From: Meconema thalassinum
Taxonomy: Eukaryota; Arthropoda; Insecta; Orthoptera; Tettigoniidae
DNA length: 64,000 bases
Assembly: GCA_946902985.2 (NCBI GenBank)
Contig: OX336392.1
Coordinates: forward strand, 18,326,716-18,390,715
Direction of reading: 5' to 3'
Part shown: positions 45,726-57,699 of the stretch, in pieces
Position numbering within the stretch: the first letter of the stretch is position 1
Layout of the letters: each line of letters starts with the position of its first letter
Made by a program: the position numbers and the translations under genes
The notes under the pieces: model-generated
Databases searched by the model: none
Told to the model about the DNA's origin: nothing
The model's input: the letters and a program-made list of their open reading frames with translations, nothing else

Positions 45726-46253
45726 AAAAATAAAATTTCATGGACTCATGGACAACGTTAATTTAATAAGAAACCAACGCCTTCCCTAGGCCTCACCAAA
45801 ATATAGCTTTATGAGTCCAGTATGGAAACTCAACATCGAAACATTAAGGGCTTTATCCAGCTTACTGTGTAATTAAATTTAAGAATAGTAATAATCCTGG
45901 CAACACAGTAACTGCTAATTGGTTGAGCTCCATAAAAGCTTCAAGTATCTGGCTAACCACGTTGGGCGCCAATGGTCGCGAGGGGTGCCCCGCCAACCAC
46001 GATGGGTACCATTGTTGGCGGGGGTCCCGCGTTATGGGTCAGCCAAAATGCCCACGGGGATTGCTTCGGGAAGTTGGTCCCTCAGGGGTGCCTGAAGCTC
46101 AAGTGCGTCTACCATGCCATACGATTAAGCATATGCACGATAAAACATACCAAGCTACGTCACCCGTGTGCCTCTGTGTGTGTTGACCGCTGTGATCTTC
46201 CACTAATAAAGGAAAGCAAATTAGGATAGATAAGCGATCTACCCACCGCCCTA

Positions 46254-48138
46254 TGTACCCTTTTGAACATAGGACCTTCAGGACAGGATTCTAATCTCAG
46301 GGGTGGTGCGTCCTACTTGAAGCTAATAACTGTCCTGGGATACATCACTTGGAAGATCAACAGGGCTGATTAATAAATCATCACACACAGGATTAAAAAA
46401 AAACAAAGGAAAAACAACTTTATTAACACTGGTAAAGAAATACAAGATGATCGAAAAGAAAGCTAAAACCAAAAATATTAACTCAAAACAATAAAAAATT
46501 TAGAATGAGAAACTATCCAAAATTGAACCAATCTCCAAAACAACTTAACGAATTACAAATCTTGAAATAAATCCAAAAGGAAACCAAAATAACGGAAAAA
46601 AACGTTAAAACAATCCAAAAGATCAAAAAAAGTAAAAATAATTTTAAAAAATGTCAAAACTCAAAAAAAAAAGTAATTAAATTCCAATTAAATTAATCAA
46701 CCTCAATTAAATTAATTACATTTCGATTAATCAACCATCATTGAATTAATTACATTTCAATTAATCACCCATAATTAAATTGATTACATTTTAATTAAAT
46801 CAATCAATTAAATTAATTACAATCCAAATAAATCAATATTAATTAGATTAATCATCAATTCAAACACTCTGTGAATCAAATAATATTCAAATCAAATCAA
46901 TTAAACTTTAATTGAACTTTGAATCCCATCATTTATCAAATCGATTACCAATCAGTTAATCCAATCTCTCAATTAAATAACGACCAACCAGTGATCATAT
47001 GCCAAGATGAAAATCAATCTGATTTGACCATAATTAATATTCACTGTAATACATTCCACACCTCTAAATTCAATATTCCAAATACCGTGGCATCTTGCCG
47101 TTGTATGCCAATTAATTAATACACAAACCTCAAACCATTGGCATGTCCACCATTAACTTAGGGCTTCCATAATTATAATATTCACGAGATAATCATCTCA
47201 TGAAATGGTCTGACAACATTGCCCATGTGATCCCTTTTGGTGGATTACAACACTTTCACCAGATCACCATACTTATATATCCATTATTCATAACTACAAC
47301 GTTTGCCCTTCAAATGATTATGAAATTTGGCACATTTAAACCTTTGAGCCTTTAAGCATACATCAATACGTACTTATAAATGCCAACTGGCAAATTTACA
47401 CTCATATAACCCCAATGAGATTTGAGTTTGAGATGTGCTACACTGTTACTTAAAATAAACACAAAATACCTTAGAAATATGATCAACCAAGGATTGAACT
47501 CAGGACTCGTAACAAAATGATCCGGGTCCCGGATTCAATACTGTCTGTCAAAGTTTTATGGGCGTGTGCCAAACTATACACATAAATACAACTCGAGATG
47601 CTTGCGAGTATCAATGGCAAAAACAAAATAGCTTAGCGTAAGGCAAGAAAATAAGGAAACCAAAATGAATGCCAGCTGTATGCAGCAAATTTGCATATTC
47701 CAGTTACCAAAAAAAACATTTTATGCTCGCATACCGCACCGAGCGACAAAAATTAAACAACGGTGGGTGTATCTTGTCAACGATGCCTGCTACTCTGCAA
47801 TAAACAACATGACACAAATATGTATTTACAAGTTGAAATGCTAACAGGAAAAATATATACACTCGTAGGCTTCGAAGCAAGGACTCTCACTTACCTTTTT
47901 CAGAGCATTGCACGTTCACAGGCGCTTGCTAATATCCGAGAGAGAGCAATCAACTTCACGAAGAGGGAAACCCATCACCAAACGGATTCCCTTATAATAA
48001 AAGTCACCATTATTATTATTATTATTATTGCTATCAATATGATTATCACCTTTAATTATTACTGCCGTGATGGAATCAACTATCCAAAGGTTACTGGGTA
48101 TCAGTACCCTAAAATAAATTCGGTCTTGAGATCCATGA

Positions 48139-48193
<55 letters not shown>

Positions 48194-51100
48194 CCACCTG
48201 GTTATTAATCTATTTGAATAAAATCTTCGCGGCAATGTCATGACACAAAAGGTTATTGGATTAGAGTACCCTTTACATAAGTTTACCCTCAACTCGATAA
48301 CAAATTATTATCATTATTATTATTATTATTATTATAATTGACATAAATATTATCACGTTTAATACCTTTATAATAGACTTGGATGACAAGGTTAGTGCAC
48401 TACAGTACCATATGTGGATCTCAATCGTGAGTTAATTTTGGAAATGAATCTGAATATTATATAAGTTTCTCTGACTAAGGAATCAGCTGTCTACATGACT
48501 GTCAAACTAGCCTCCTTTGAAACGCAAAGAGTCCCGTTATGGAGAGGGGCGGGGTGTGTACGACCTTGACAAGTGCTACCGCATTCAGACACTAAATGCT
48601 GTGGGCTCCCCAAACTGCACTCTTAGTAAGATACACAAGCCTGATGGAAACACCAGGAGAAATGACCTCACCGTCTAGATAGTCTCTGGTTCGACCTGAG
48701 TGGAACCTGGTCTTGGAGCAATAACATCATCGTGGTTCTATTTATCACACAAAACCTGTACGCATAGTTTAGTCTCACCTGTTTCACAGAGTATGCCTAA
48801 TATACCTCACTTACCTTCCTTTCCTTTTCAGTTGGCAATCGAGTGACATATGGCTGTGTCACCTGCAACTTCTTATACCTTTTAAAATACCATTATACCA
48901 TTTTAATTATTCCTCGTTGAACCACCGGGGCCTCATGGAACTTCCCGGTATCACATGGCATACATTCAAACTATGTTCTCATTAACATACCACGATTAAG
49001 CCCATGTTCAGCTTGCTCTCCCAATACACTCAGAAGGATACCCTAAATATTTCTCCTACTCAATACCACACTTACCCGCGTTAATCTAAGAGAAATGACG
49101 CGTCAACTCATCCCTGACACAGTTCAGAGTGCATCCGTATGAATAATTACTACCACACGCGTCGTAATAAGGACATTAACATTTAGACTTCCTCCCCTTC
49201 TATCCATACCTGACATCATTATTACTCTCGATATTGATATTATTATCCCTAGTTGACGTCATGCTTATTATTATTATTATTATTATTAATAATAACCCGC
49301 GTCATTAGTGTGTCTATAAATTTTACATTCTTTAAATCTCTCTCTCTTTCTAAATCTACGTGCCTTTGCTCTTTCCGGCGCCTTCATCCTGGGGCTGAAA
49401 TACATACAACATAATGGGGTGAACACATGCATTCCTATCAGTGTACAATTTGGCGCGGTTTGCGAACAACATCATCGCTAAGCATCTCCTGAATTAAACA
49501 AATAGCGTTCCGTCGTCACGGATACACTTAACCTACCACAAATGATACTTAAACTTAAAATCTAATATTATACTAAGACGAATATCTATTCCTGTATCAA
49601 ACTATAATAAACACGGCCCATAAAACTATGACATAGATAATTAATGGAAATTAATACTCATCATACCTCGAGCGTTGGTCGTCATCCTCTCCAGCAATAG
49701 ATGTCAGCAACCCCTAGCCATGTGCCTTTCACACCATACCGGCACTACACATATTCACATTCAATGCACTACTCCACTAATTGATTGATAATCATGATTA
49801 GCACTAAATTTCACCTTATTCTTACAAAAAGATATAACACTATTGGTACGTCTATTGTACTTCCGTACCTTATCCAACACGTGTACGTTGCATCACAATA
49901 CACCTTTCATATAAAAATCGGGCTAGGATTGCGCAGCACTCGTTAGATCACACGCCACTACTTCTGTTATTCCTCTCTTCACTTGCGCGCCGGGCTGACG
50001 ACCTCGATGCGTTCTCTCTTCCCCCTGTTCATTCACAGAACTGTCCTGGTTCCAGCGGCGAGGGTTCGAGTCTCGGGCGAACAACTGCGCTCCTCCCAAC
50101 TTCTGCGACTGACAGTACTGCTTCCACAGCTATACAACTTGTGTTAACATGTAACACTGCAAGCTCTCCCTGTACACATATGCTGCCTACTAAAATTACT
50201 ACTGTTTATCTGAGCTGTCCAGCCTGCAGCCTTGAATCATACTGACCATTTACATACAACTGAGTGTCATTGTCTGTAGCGTGAAAACTGCATGACGACT
50301 GACTGTAAACTGACTTATCGCGAGTGCTTGTAACTGTTTATCGAAATGTGTCGAACTGCACAACATCACATTGCGAACACCTCAACAGTCTCGAGCGGGC
50401 TCGCAAAACTAAGCATCAACTACCATTCACTCGCGTGCTAACTGCGTGACAACCAAACTGCGGAAGACTATCTCCTCCCCATGCGGTCTGCTGAAAAACT
50501 CCCCTCCTTGCGGTCTGCTGAAAAACTCCCCTCTGCAATGCGCAGGGGTGCAATATATCTAAAACATGGCGACAGAGCATCTGAAGATCGTTCCACACGC
50601 AAGAGCTCCGTATTCCAACACATTTATTTCAAAACACTCGGTACACATTATTCGTGATAGTAAGGTCCGTCGAATCCTAGGATTACGATCGATAATCGAT
50701 CGTAATTTTAGGGGATATCAACACTGCATCCTCCGGACTATTTGTGGCGAAATAGACGCCATCCCCACTCTCACAACAAACTCTCCACTCCAGACGGATC
50801 CGCGGAAGGATCTCAGTTCTGGACCACTGATTTATTAATTTTTTGATGATTTAATTATTCTGTTCATCTGTAAAAAATCTCAGGATTATTTCCGGCTTAT
50901 TGTTGTCAATGGTTCGATCCTGGGTGTTGCCGTATCGTAGAAATGAATTAATTTCGCTATTTAGGGGCGTGGCGAAACCAGAATAAGACGTACTACCGAA
51001 CCTTCCAGAACGTAATCTGATGCAAGCCTCTCCGAAAGTCCTTGAGCGTAAACCTGCGTGGCAAATGCGCGTTATAGAAGTATGTTCTCGAATAGCCTTT

Positions 51101-51310
51101 GTCTGCGAGTTCCATGCGACGTTCCCTCGGTTCGTCAAGTGGCCAGTTGCATGACTCGTCCCCATAACACTGCGGCAGGAGCTTAGCATGATTAAAATGA
51201 CGCAAAATCAGACTTCCTTTTCTCCTGCAAATCGAGACTCAATTAAACGCTGTTTCTAGCATTACTGAAATCTATGCGACCTTAGCCTATGACCGTTGGG
51301 TAAGGGCGAT
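46254..51310 (-). repeat. LTR3 (5' LTR in coding sense)
   Basis: 5057 bases, starting TGTACCC on the plus strand and matching LTR1 to 'GGGTAAGGGCG'. The last two bases before the ATAC flank are AT, where LTR1 has CA, so the terminal dinucleotide has changed or the end was trimmed and refilled. The part 49640-51300 is present only here and in LTR1. Confidence 0.85.
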
Positions 51311-51314
51311 ATAC

Positions 51315-52047
51315 CTAGAAACCAGGCTAATTACTTCTCTGGCAGGTAAGAATGGAGTAGGGTTGGGTGAAAGGTGAAAGATGGAATGGATGGATGTCCT
51401 TTAATGGAGGTCATTTAGGCTATAAATCTTTTGTCTTTTTCCAAAGATAATCTTTGTTATGACATTTTAGAGAAAAAAAAACATTTTAAAAAAATATTTT
51501 GAATATGTTGCAGGTTTAATATGGTAGTACCACATAATGCATTTGTCTTGCCTCGCTCTATTTCTTACATCTGGGGACACACCAATTAATGGTGTTATTT
51601 TTAAACCCTGTAAATCAAGAATTATAAACTTGTGAGAACACAAAGAATACTTAATTATTAATTTTGTAGAGTGCCGGTACATGTATAATTTATTGTTTCT
51701 GAAACATCATGGAATCATGCAATGGACTTATTACAAAATGTACCATTTTTTGAGTAAGGTTATCGAAAAGTTCATGACTCATGAAATTACAGTGTCTGGT
51801 CTATTTAGAAAATGATTAGTAAAAAATTGTGTGAGTCTTAAAAATGAAAAGGTGGTCCTTAAGAATATATACAGAAATGGTTCCGAAGTGAGCAAGCTGT
51901 TTAGTTACACTCTCTGTCTGAAATGTTCCAACCACACACACTTTTATAAAATCATTGAATTTCTTCTTTATGGGGTAGATCTTTTTTGAATTTATGCATA
52001 CTCTCGATTGGAAGATTCTGTAAGTATCCTCTATTTTATGCTATCTT
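51315..52047. other. No gene seen; right flank of the LTR composite
   Basis: AT-rich sequence with no motif or repeat partner in the window. Confidence 0.5.
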
Positions 52048-52062
52048 AATGAAGGCTTAAGT

Positions 52063-52397
52063 AAGCCTTCGTGGCTTAGGCGGCAGCACGCCGGCCTCTC
52101 ACCGCTGGGTCCGTGGTTCAAATCCCGGTCACTCCATGTGAGATCTGTGCTGGACAAAACGGAGGCAGACAGGTTTTTCTCCGGGTACTCCGGTTTTCCC
52201 TGTCAAAATTTCATTCCAGCAACATTCTCCACTATCATTTCATTTCATCTGTCATTCATTTAATCATTGCCCCGAAGGAGTGCGTCAGGCCTCGGCAGCC
52301 GGCACAGTTCATATCCTCGCCGCTAGATGGGGGCTTCATTCATTCCATTCCTGACCCGGTCGGAGACTGGAAGCAGGCTATGGATTTTCATTTTTTC
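52063..52397 (+). mobile_element. tRNA-headed SINE, family 3, with 15-bp target duplication
   Basis: Head 'CCTTCGTGGCTTAGGCGGCA', B box 'GTGGTTCAAATCCCGG', tail ending in a T-rich stretch. Perfect duplication AATGAAGGCTTAAGT at 52048-52062 and 52398-52412. This defines both ends of the family: 335 bases, the same as the extra length of LTR1. Confidence 0.95.
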
Positions 52398-52567
52398 AAT
52401 GAAGGCTTAAGTTGTAGCTTTTAATCTTGTTAAAACGTAAGTGTAATTTTTCTTATTCTCTTTACTAAATACAGCATATCAATCATCTGTTTTAAGAAAT
52501 TTCACCACAGTTTAAATATCCAACATGAATACTAAAAGAATGAAAGCAGGAAGGGCTTCATGATGAT

Positions 52568-52976
52568 TTATTTATTTATTTATTTATTTATTTACTTATT
52601 TATTTATCGTGTGACTTTTAGTGCCGGGAGTGTCCAAGGACATGTTGGGCTCGCCAGAGGCTGTAGCTGCTTCAAGCGGACACCCATAGGGTGCGCTACA
52701 AGTTTCGTTCAATTTTAAGTAGTTCCAAATTTCGCTGACACCTGGTGGTGAACGTTGGAACTTTTATAGAGCGTTACAACGAAATCTAACCTACAAATTT
52801 AGCTTCACACAAGTTTTATAGTGGAAGGATCTTTTACATGCTATAAATCTATGACGTGGGCCCGCCGTCTTTACTTCCCCTCCGAAGGAAGGCATACTTA
52901 AGGATTTTAACGCCGGCCGGGTTTGAAACTACGATCTTGGGCACAGTAGTTCAGAAACTACGCCACCGAAGCCGCT
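52568..52976 (-). mobile_element. tRNA-headed SINE, family 1, tail type 1
   Basis: Head at the right, A/B boxes in 'GGCGTAGTTTCTGAAC' (decayed) and 'GGGTTTGAAAC' form. The tail has 'GTCCTTGGACACTCCCGGCA' and ends in a TTTA microsatellite on the plus strand (52568-52608). Perfect duplication TTCATGATGAT at 52557-52567 and 52977-52987. Confidence 0.9.
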
Positions 52977-52989
52977 TTCATGATGATGG

Positions 52990-53515
52990 TGATGAAGTAT
53001 CTCGTATCCCATGCACATGGAACAAAACAAATTTTCCTAGAAGTCTTACAGTAAATATGTTAGTAAGGTTCAGCGCCGTGCGATTGTTAATCGTGGGGGA
53101 ACCTCCAACAAAAGGTATGCAGAAACAATCCGCGTACTCTGGAGGCTCTCGAGAATGAAATAATATCGGAGAGTATGAATTACAGCGAGTGTACCAAAAC
53201 TTGCTACGTCTGTGAAGAACAGCATTTCCAGCAACTAGGGCTGCTCTGCAATTCCTGTGAGTAATGATGATTATTAAATATGTTAAAATATAATGTGACA
53301 AGAAAATGAGCATGGTAGCCCTGTTCCTTAGTGACGAAGTATAATGCTGTATGTCCTGAAGATTATAAACCTTAAGTCAGTATTAATTTGTACTTTTTAT
53401 TGTACCGGTTTCCTCCCTCAGTGCAAATAATAATGTGAATGGAAAAGCAAGTTTAACAGTGCATGGAAAATTTTACGATAAAAGAAGGTTGTTCTCAAAA
53501 CTATTTCTAAAAAAT
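52990..53515. other. No gene seen
   Basis: Overlapping short ORFs on both strands without motifs. Confidence 0.5.
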
Positions 53516-53532
53516 TAATCGTCTAAAAACTA

Positions 53533-54044
53533 GCGGCTTCGGTGGCGTAATTGGTAGCATGCTGAGCTTCTATTCCCAAGGTCGCGGGTTCAAACCCGGC
53601 CGAAGTCGTTGAATTTCTAGGAGCATTAAAAATCCCTCAGTATGCCTTCCTTAGGAGGGGAAGTAAAGCCGACGGTCCCATGTAGATTTATGGCATGATA
53701 AAGAGCCTTCCACTAATTACACTTGTGTGAAGCTAAATTATATATAGGTTAAACATTTGACTAACGTTCTTAGGTTCCTACGTTCGTCATCAAGAGCCGA
53801 CTGCGGTGGCATCTGGTAACTAAGTTCTGAACTAGTTGGTCATCGATGGTGGCGTTTGGCGGCAAAAGTAGGAATTACTTGAAAAAATGCAATGTCAGCA
53901 GTCCTTACTTGAATTAAAACAGATAACACACACTAATACAGTCATCACAATTAACACCGGTTATCAGACAGATTCTATACACACCAAAGTACGCGGGGCT
54001 ATATGACGGCGTTGTCGCAGCCCATAAACTGAGGAACCAACGAA
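53533..54044 (+). mobile_element. tRNA-headed SINE, family 1, tail type 2
   Basis: Head 'GCGGCTTCGGTGGCGTAATT', B box 'GGGTTCAAACCCGG'. After the shared middle ('AGTAGGAATTACTTGAAAA') it carries the tail of SINE family 2 ('CACCGGTTATCAGACAGATT', 'GTTGTCGCAGCCC'). Duplication CGTCTAAAAACTA (53520-53532) / CGTCTAGAAACTA (54045-54057), one mismatch. Confidence 0.9.
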
Positions 54045-54067
54045 CGTCTAGAAACTAAAAAACACAT

Positions 54068-54304
54068 TAAAAAATAATTAATTGGTATTCTGCCCGAAGG
54101 CAGGTCCGAGCCTCCGAAGAGGCTACCCCCAGCCGGAGTTTACTTGCGGTAGGGTGGCCAGGGCCTTTCCGCACCTCCTTATGTTGGCCAACAGCGCGCT
54201 GTGCCTAGAACCGGCATACCATCCAAGTTCTGAATACGCCCAGTGTTGCTTAACTGCGGAGTTCTCATGGGATCCGGTGTTTCAACATGGCCAGGCCGTT
54301 GGCC
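54068..54304 (-). mobile_element. 5S rRNA-derived SINE
   Basis: On the minus strand the first about 120 bases (54304-54184) follow animal 5S rRNA with many changes: GGCCAACGGCCTGGCCATGT at the start, 'GTTAAGCAACACTGGGCG' in the middle, and 'CGCGCTGTTGGCC' at the end. A further 115 bases of non-5S body run to 54068 ('TCGGAGGCTCGGACCTGCC'). Perfect duplication AAAAAACACAT at 54057-54067 and 54305-54315. A 5S head with an unrelated body is the SINE3 layout. Not a functional 5S gene. Confidence 0.85.
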
Positions 54305-54391
54305 AAAAAACACATACACTAAAATAAAATAAAATAAAAACAGATCTGTTACAAAAATATGTTAAATGCTAAAGAAATAAACCTTACTTTT

Positions 54392-55066
54392 CTATTCTTC
54401 TTCCTCTTCCTCTTCAAGTTCCTTGTCCTCCAAGAACATTGGCGACCAGTAGCATGATCTGCTGTTTGTCCATGCTGTTCTAAACAGTGTCACTGTATTA
54501 AGTCCAAACCACTGGCTTAAGTTCTTTAGCCAGGATATTTGTCTGCGTCCTGGACCCCTAATGCCATCAATCTTCCCTTGGATAATTAATTGCAAGAGGT
54601 AGTGTTTGTTGTTGTGCATGAAATGACCAAAGTATTCTAGTTTTCTCCTTTTGATGATACTGAGAATTTCCAAGTCTTTGTTCATACGCCGCAGTACTTC
54701 CACATTTGTGACTTTAGCTGTCCATGATATTCTTAAAATCCTGCGATACGTCCACATTTCAAATGCTGTCAGTTACTTATTTAAAACCTCGGTAAGTGTC
54801 CATGATTCAACTCCATAGAGCAGGACACTAACAACGTAGCATCGAAGCAGTCGGGTGCGTAATGACAGACTTAAATCGCGGCTGATCAAAACTTTTCTCA
54901 TTTTCATGAAAGAACTTCTGGCCTGCTCAATTCTACAGCCAATTTCTTGACTTAAGTCCCAGTTATCATTGATTTGACATCCTAAATATTTATATGATGA
55001 AACCCTTCCAATTCTTTCATTACCAAGTGTATGTTTCTACTAACAACCATCCACTTTGTTTTTTTA
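54392..55066 (-). pseudogene. LINE family C, C-terminal part
   Basis: Minus-strand frames give 'KTKWMVVSRNIHLGNERIG', 'YKYLGCQINDNWDLSQEI', 'LLRCYVVSVLLYGVESWTL', 'FEMWTYRRILRISW', 'KLEYFGHFMHNNKHYLL' and 'GPGRRQISWLKNLSQWF', ending in a GAA-rich tail. There are stops at two places (near 54768 and 55045). This continues the RT domain that lies on the other side of the insertion 55081-56310. Confidence 0.8.
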
Positions 55067-55080
55067 TCATTTCAAATGAT

Positions 55081-56310
55081 CTTGTCGACTTCGTCGTTAT
55101 GCTTGGGTCCAACGTTATGCGTTACGGACACGGAGACGGAAGTGACGTCATGCAGCCGCGCGGGAAGCGAGTGCGTGACGTCATGTAGCCACGCGGGAAG
55201 CAGAAGCTAATGGTTATTGGGGTCTGTTGAAAGGGTCCTGGGGCGTCGAGCAACCTGGGGCTTTGAACGAAGCGAACACAAGAATACAGGGTGACTTCTA
55301 AAGAGGTGCACAAGATGCCAGATAAGAATACAGGGTGACTCCTAAAGAGATATACAAGATGCCAGATAAGAATACAAGGTGACTCTTAAAGAGGTGTACA
55401 AAATGGCAGAGAAGAATACAGGGTGACTCCTAAAGAGATGCACAAGATGTCAGACAAGAATACAGGGTGACTCTTAAAGAGGTGCACAAGATGTCAGACA
55501 AGAATACAGGGTGACTCCTAAAGAGATATACAAGATGCCAGATAAGAATACAAGGTGACTCTTAAAGAGGTGTACAAAATGGCAGAGAAGAATACAGGGT
55601 GACTCCTAAAGAGATGCACAAGATGTCAGACAAGAATACAGGGTGCCTCTTAAAGAGGTGCACAAGATGTCAGACACGATTACAGGGTGACTCCTAAAGA
55701 GATATACAAGATGCCAGATAAGAATACAAGGTGACTCTTAAGCAGGTGTACAAGATGGTAGAGAAGAATACAGGGTGACTCCTAAAGAGGTGTACAAGAT
55801 GGTAGAGAAGAATACAGGGTGACTCCTAAAGAGGTGCACAAGATGTCAGACAAGAATACAGGGTGACCCCTAAAGAGGTGTACAAGATGTCAGACAAGAT
55901 TACAGGGTGACTCCTAAAGAGGTGTACAAGATGTCATACAAGAAAACAGGGTGACTCCTAAAGAGATATACAAGATGCCAGATAAGAATACAAGGTGACT
56001 CTTAAGCAGGTGTACAAGATGGTAGAGAAGAATACAGGGTGACTCCTAAAGAGGTGCACAAGATGTCAGACAAGAATACAGGGTGACTCCTAAAGAGGTG
56101 TACAAGATGTCACACAAGAATACAGGGTGACTCCTAAAGAGGTATACAAGATGCCATATAAGAATACAGGGTGCCTCCTAAAGACGTGTGCAGGATGTCA
56201 GAGCAAATTACAGGGTGACACTTAACGAGGTGACCGCATGGGAAGCCTAAGTAAATGGGTAATGGAGTCTGTTGAAAGAGTTCTAACAGGTGTAGCATTT
56301 GTAGCATCCG
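55081..56310. mobile_element. 1.23-kb insertion carrying a minisatellite, inside LINE family C
   Basis: It separates two parts of one LINE and is flanked by TCATTTCAAATGAT (55067-55080) and TCATTTGAAATGAT (56311-56324), 13 of 14 matching. Ends show no long inverted repeat. Both sides of the minisatellite carry a related unit: 'GGGAAGCAGAAGCTAATGG...GGGTCTGTTGAAAGGGT' on the left and 'GGGAAGCCTAAGTAAATGG...GGAGTCTGTTGAAAGAGT' on the right. The left part also holds two GTGACGTCATG sites. Class unknown. Confidence 0.75.
55280..56225. repeat. 44-bp minisatellite, about 21 units
   Basis: Unit AATACAGGGTGACTCCTAAA then GAGGTGTACAAGATGTCAGA then CAAG. In the left half, variants recur in a fixed order of four units (about 176 bases: 'GAGATATACAAGATGCC', 'GAGGTGTACAAAATGGC', 'GAGATGCACAAGATGTC', 'GAGGTGCACAAGATGTC'), a higher-order repeat. 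Both strands have frequent stops. Confidence 0.95.
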
Positions 56311-57040
56311 TCATTTGAAATGATATAACGTCTAGTCTTTCAGACTGACTGTGATTTTTTTTACATTGAATGTAATGCCATGGCATTATTCTCTTCAGAA
56401 AAAGAATCCAGTAGTGTTTGTAGATCATCCATACTTGTTGCAAGGATGACAGTGTCATCAGCATATCGGATGTTATTAATGATAGATCCATTTACCTCTA
56501 CTCTTTGAGACTTTCCATCGAGAGCATCTTGGAAAACTTTTCAGAATAGATATTGAAGAGGAGTGGAGGAAGAATGCAACCTTGGCGAACTCCCTTCATA
56601 ATCGATACTTCTTCAGACAGCTGACCATCAACACGTACAGCAGCACGTTGATTCCAGTACATATTTCCAATTAATCGGATGTCACGTCCATCTAGTCCCA
56701 GGTCACATAAAATGTTCATCAATTTATCGTGTTGAACAGTGTCAAAGGCTTTTTCATAATCGGTGAAACACATGTAAACATCGACGCGAACATCACGGCA
56801 TCGTTGAATCAACACCTGAAGACTGAGCAATGCCTCCTGAGTTCCGATACCACTCCTGAATCCAAACTGTGTGCCACCGATGTTCTCCTCACATTTATGA
56901 TATAACCTTAAGTGCAGGATTTTAAGGAATAACTTCAGGGCATGACTCATTAAACTGATCATTCTATAGTCATTGCAGCATGTTGCATTGGTCTTTTTGG
57001 GAATCGGTATAAAAGTTGATTTGAGGCTGGTACTGGGGTG
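56311..57040 (-). pseudogene. LINE family C, reverse transcriptase domain
   Basis: From about 57036 the frame reads 'STFIPIPKKTNATCCNDYRM', 'FGFRSGIGTQEALL', 'MCFTDYEKAFDTVQHDKL', 'GVRQGCILPPLLFNIYSE' and 'IRYADDTVILATSMDDLQTL'. These are the palm motifs of a LINE RT, with the catalytic D of 'TDYEKAFD' and the YADD box intact. A small frame change lies between 'SMESLKE' (about 56500) and 'SIINNIRYADD'. The N-terminal endonuclease is absent. Confidence 0.85.
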
Positions 57041-57695
57041 ATAGGCTCGCCCCTAGCTAACTCGTAAACTGTCACCTCAGTATTTGAATGGAGATTGTTG
57101 GAAGAAATGAAAACATAAAAACACTTATAGCGGGCGTTGTATTGAAGATAGAGATATGCTCTCGTGGATTTTTTGTAGAACTTTTCATGCTGAACAATTC
57201 TTACACTCATAGTATATTGATATTTTTAACGGTTTGCCCAGCATAAGCTTAAAAAGCACACGGATGCAGTGTGTTTTCTTCGACTTTTTCAATGAAATCG
57301 TTACTGCTCGGCTTCCTTTGATCAAAATGAATTATTCTCTACAGATATCTTCCTCGAAATATCCTATACAGAACGGTGAAAACCGCATCAAAATCCATCC
57401 AGAGGTTCACCCGTGACATCCAAAAACGACAGCAGCGACACTCGAGCGCAGCAACAGAAGATCATCACCTTTCACTGTAACACTTTTTCATTATAACAAT
57501 TTATTTGACGTTGTTACGTCAATATATAAATAAATAAAATTAACAAAATAGCATGCACTAGAAATTCTATTTGTAATGTTTACTTATCTTTGTACAGTTC
57601 TCGCCGCTCACTAGTCTTGTCTTGTTGCCCGGCTCGTCCCGTATCTATATTTTGTACCCTGCCCAGACATTGGGCAAATTTGTGTTGATCAACTG
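57041..57695. other. No gene seen
   Basis: Short motif-free ORFs. Several AATAAA motifs near 57530 have no adjacent coding frame. Confidence 0.5.
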
Positions 57696-57699
57696 AATA

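Larger units (their letters stand above)
25740..51310 (-). mobile_element. Composite Ty3/gypsy-type LTR retrotransposon with three giant LTRs
   Basis: Order on the plus strand: LTR1 (25740-31131), complete internal region (31132-38356), truncated LTR2 (38357-41745), truncated internal region (41740-46253), LTR3 (46254-51310). All coding frames run on the minus strand. The four bases ATAC flank both outer ends (25736-25739, 51311-51314). A Gag-PR-RT-RH-IN order assigns it to Ty3/gypsy. LTR2 and LTR3 share sequence variants that LTR1 lacks. The simplest history is insertion, unequal recombination to a tandem with a shared LTR, then deletion across the LTR2/pol boundary. Confidence 0.85.

Noticed and set aside
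54184..54304. A functional 5S rRNA gene on the minus strand
   Set aside because: Too many substitutions relative to 5S, a foreign body attached and a target duplication: a SINE.
55280..56225. Regular 44-bp repeats could suggest a CRISPR array
   Set aside because: There are no unique spacers; the whole unit repeats head to tail, and the context is an animal genome.
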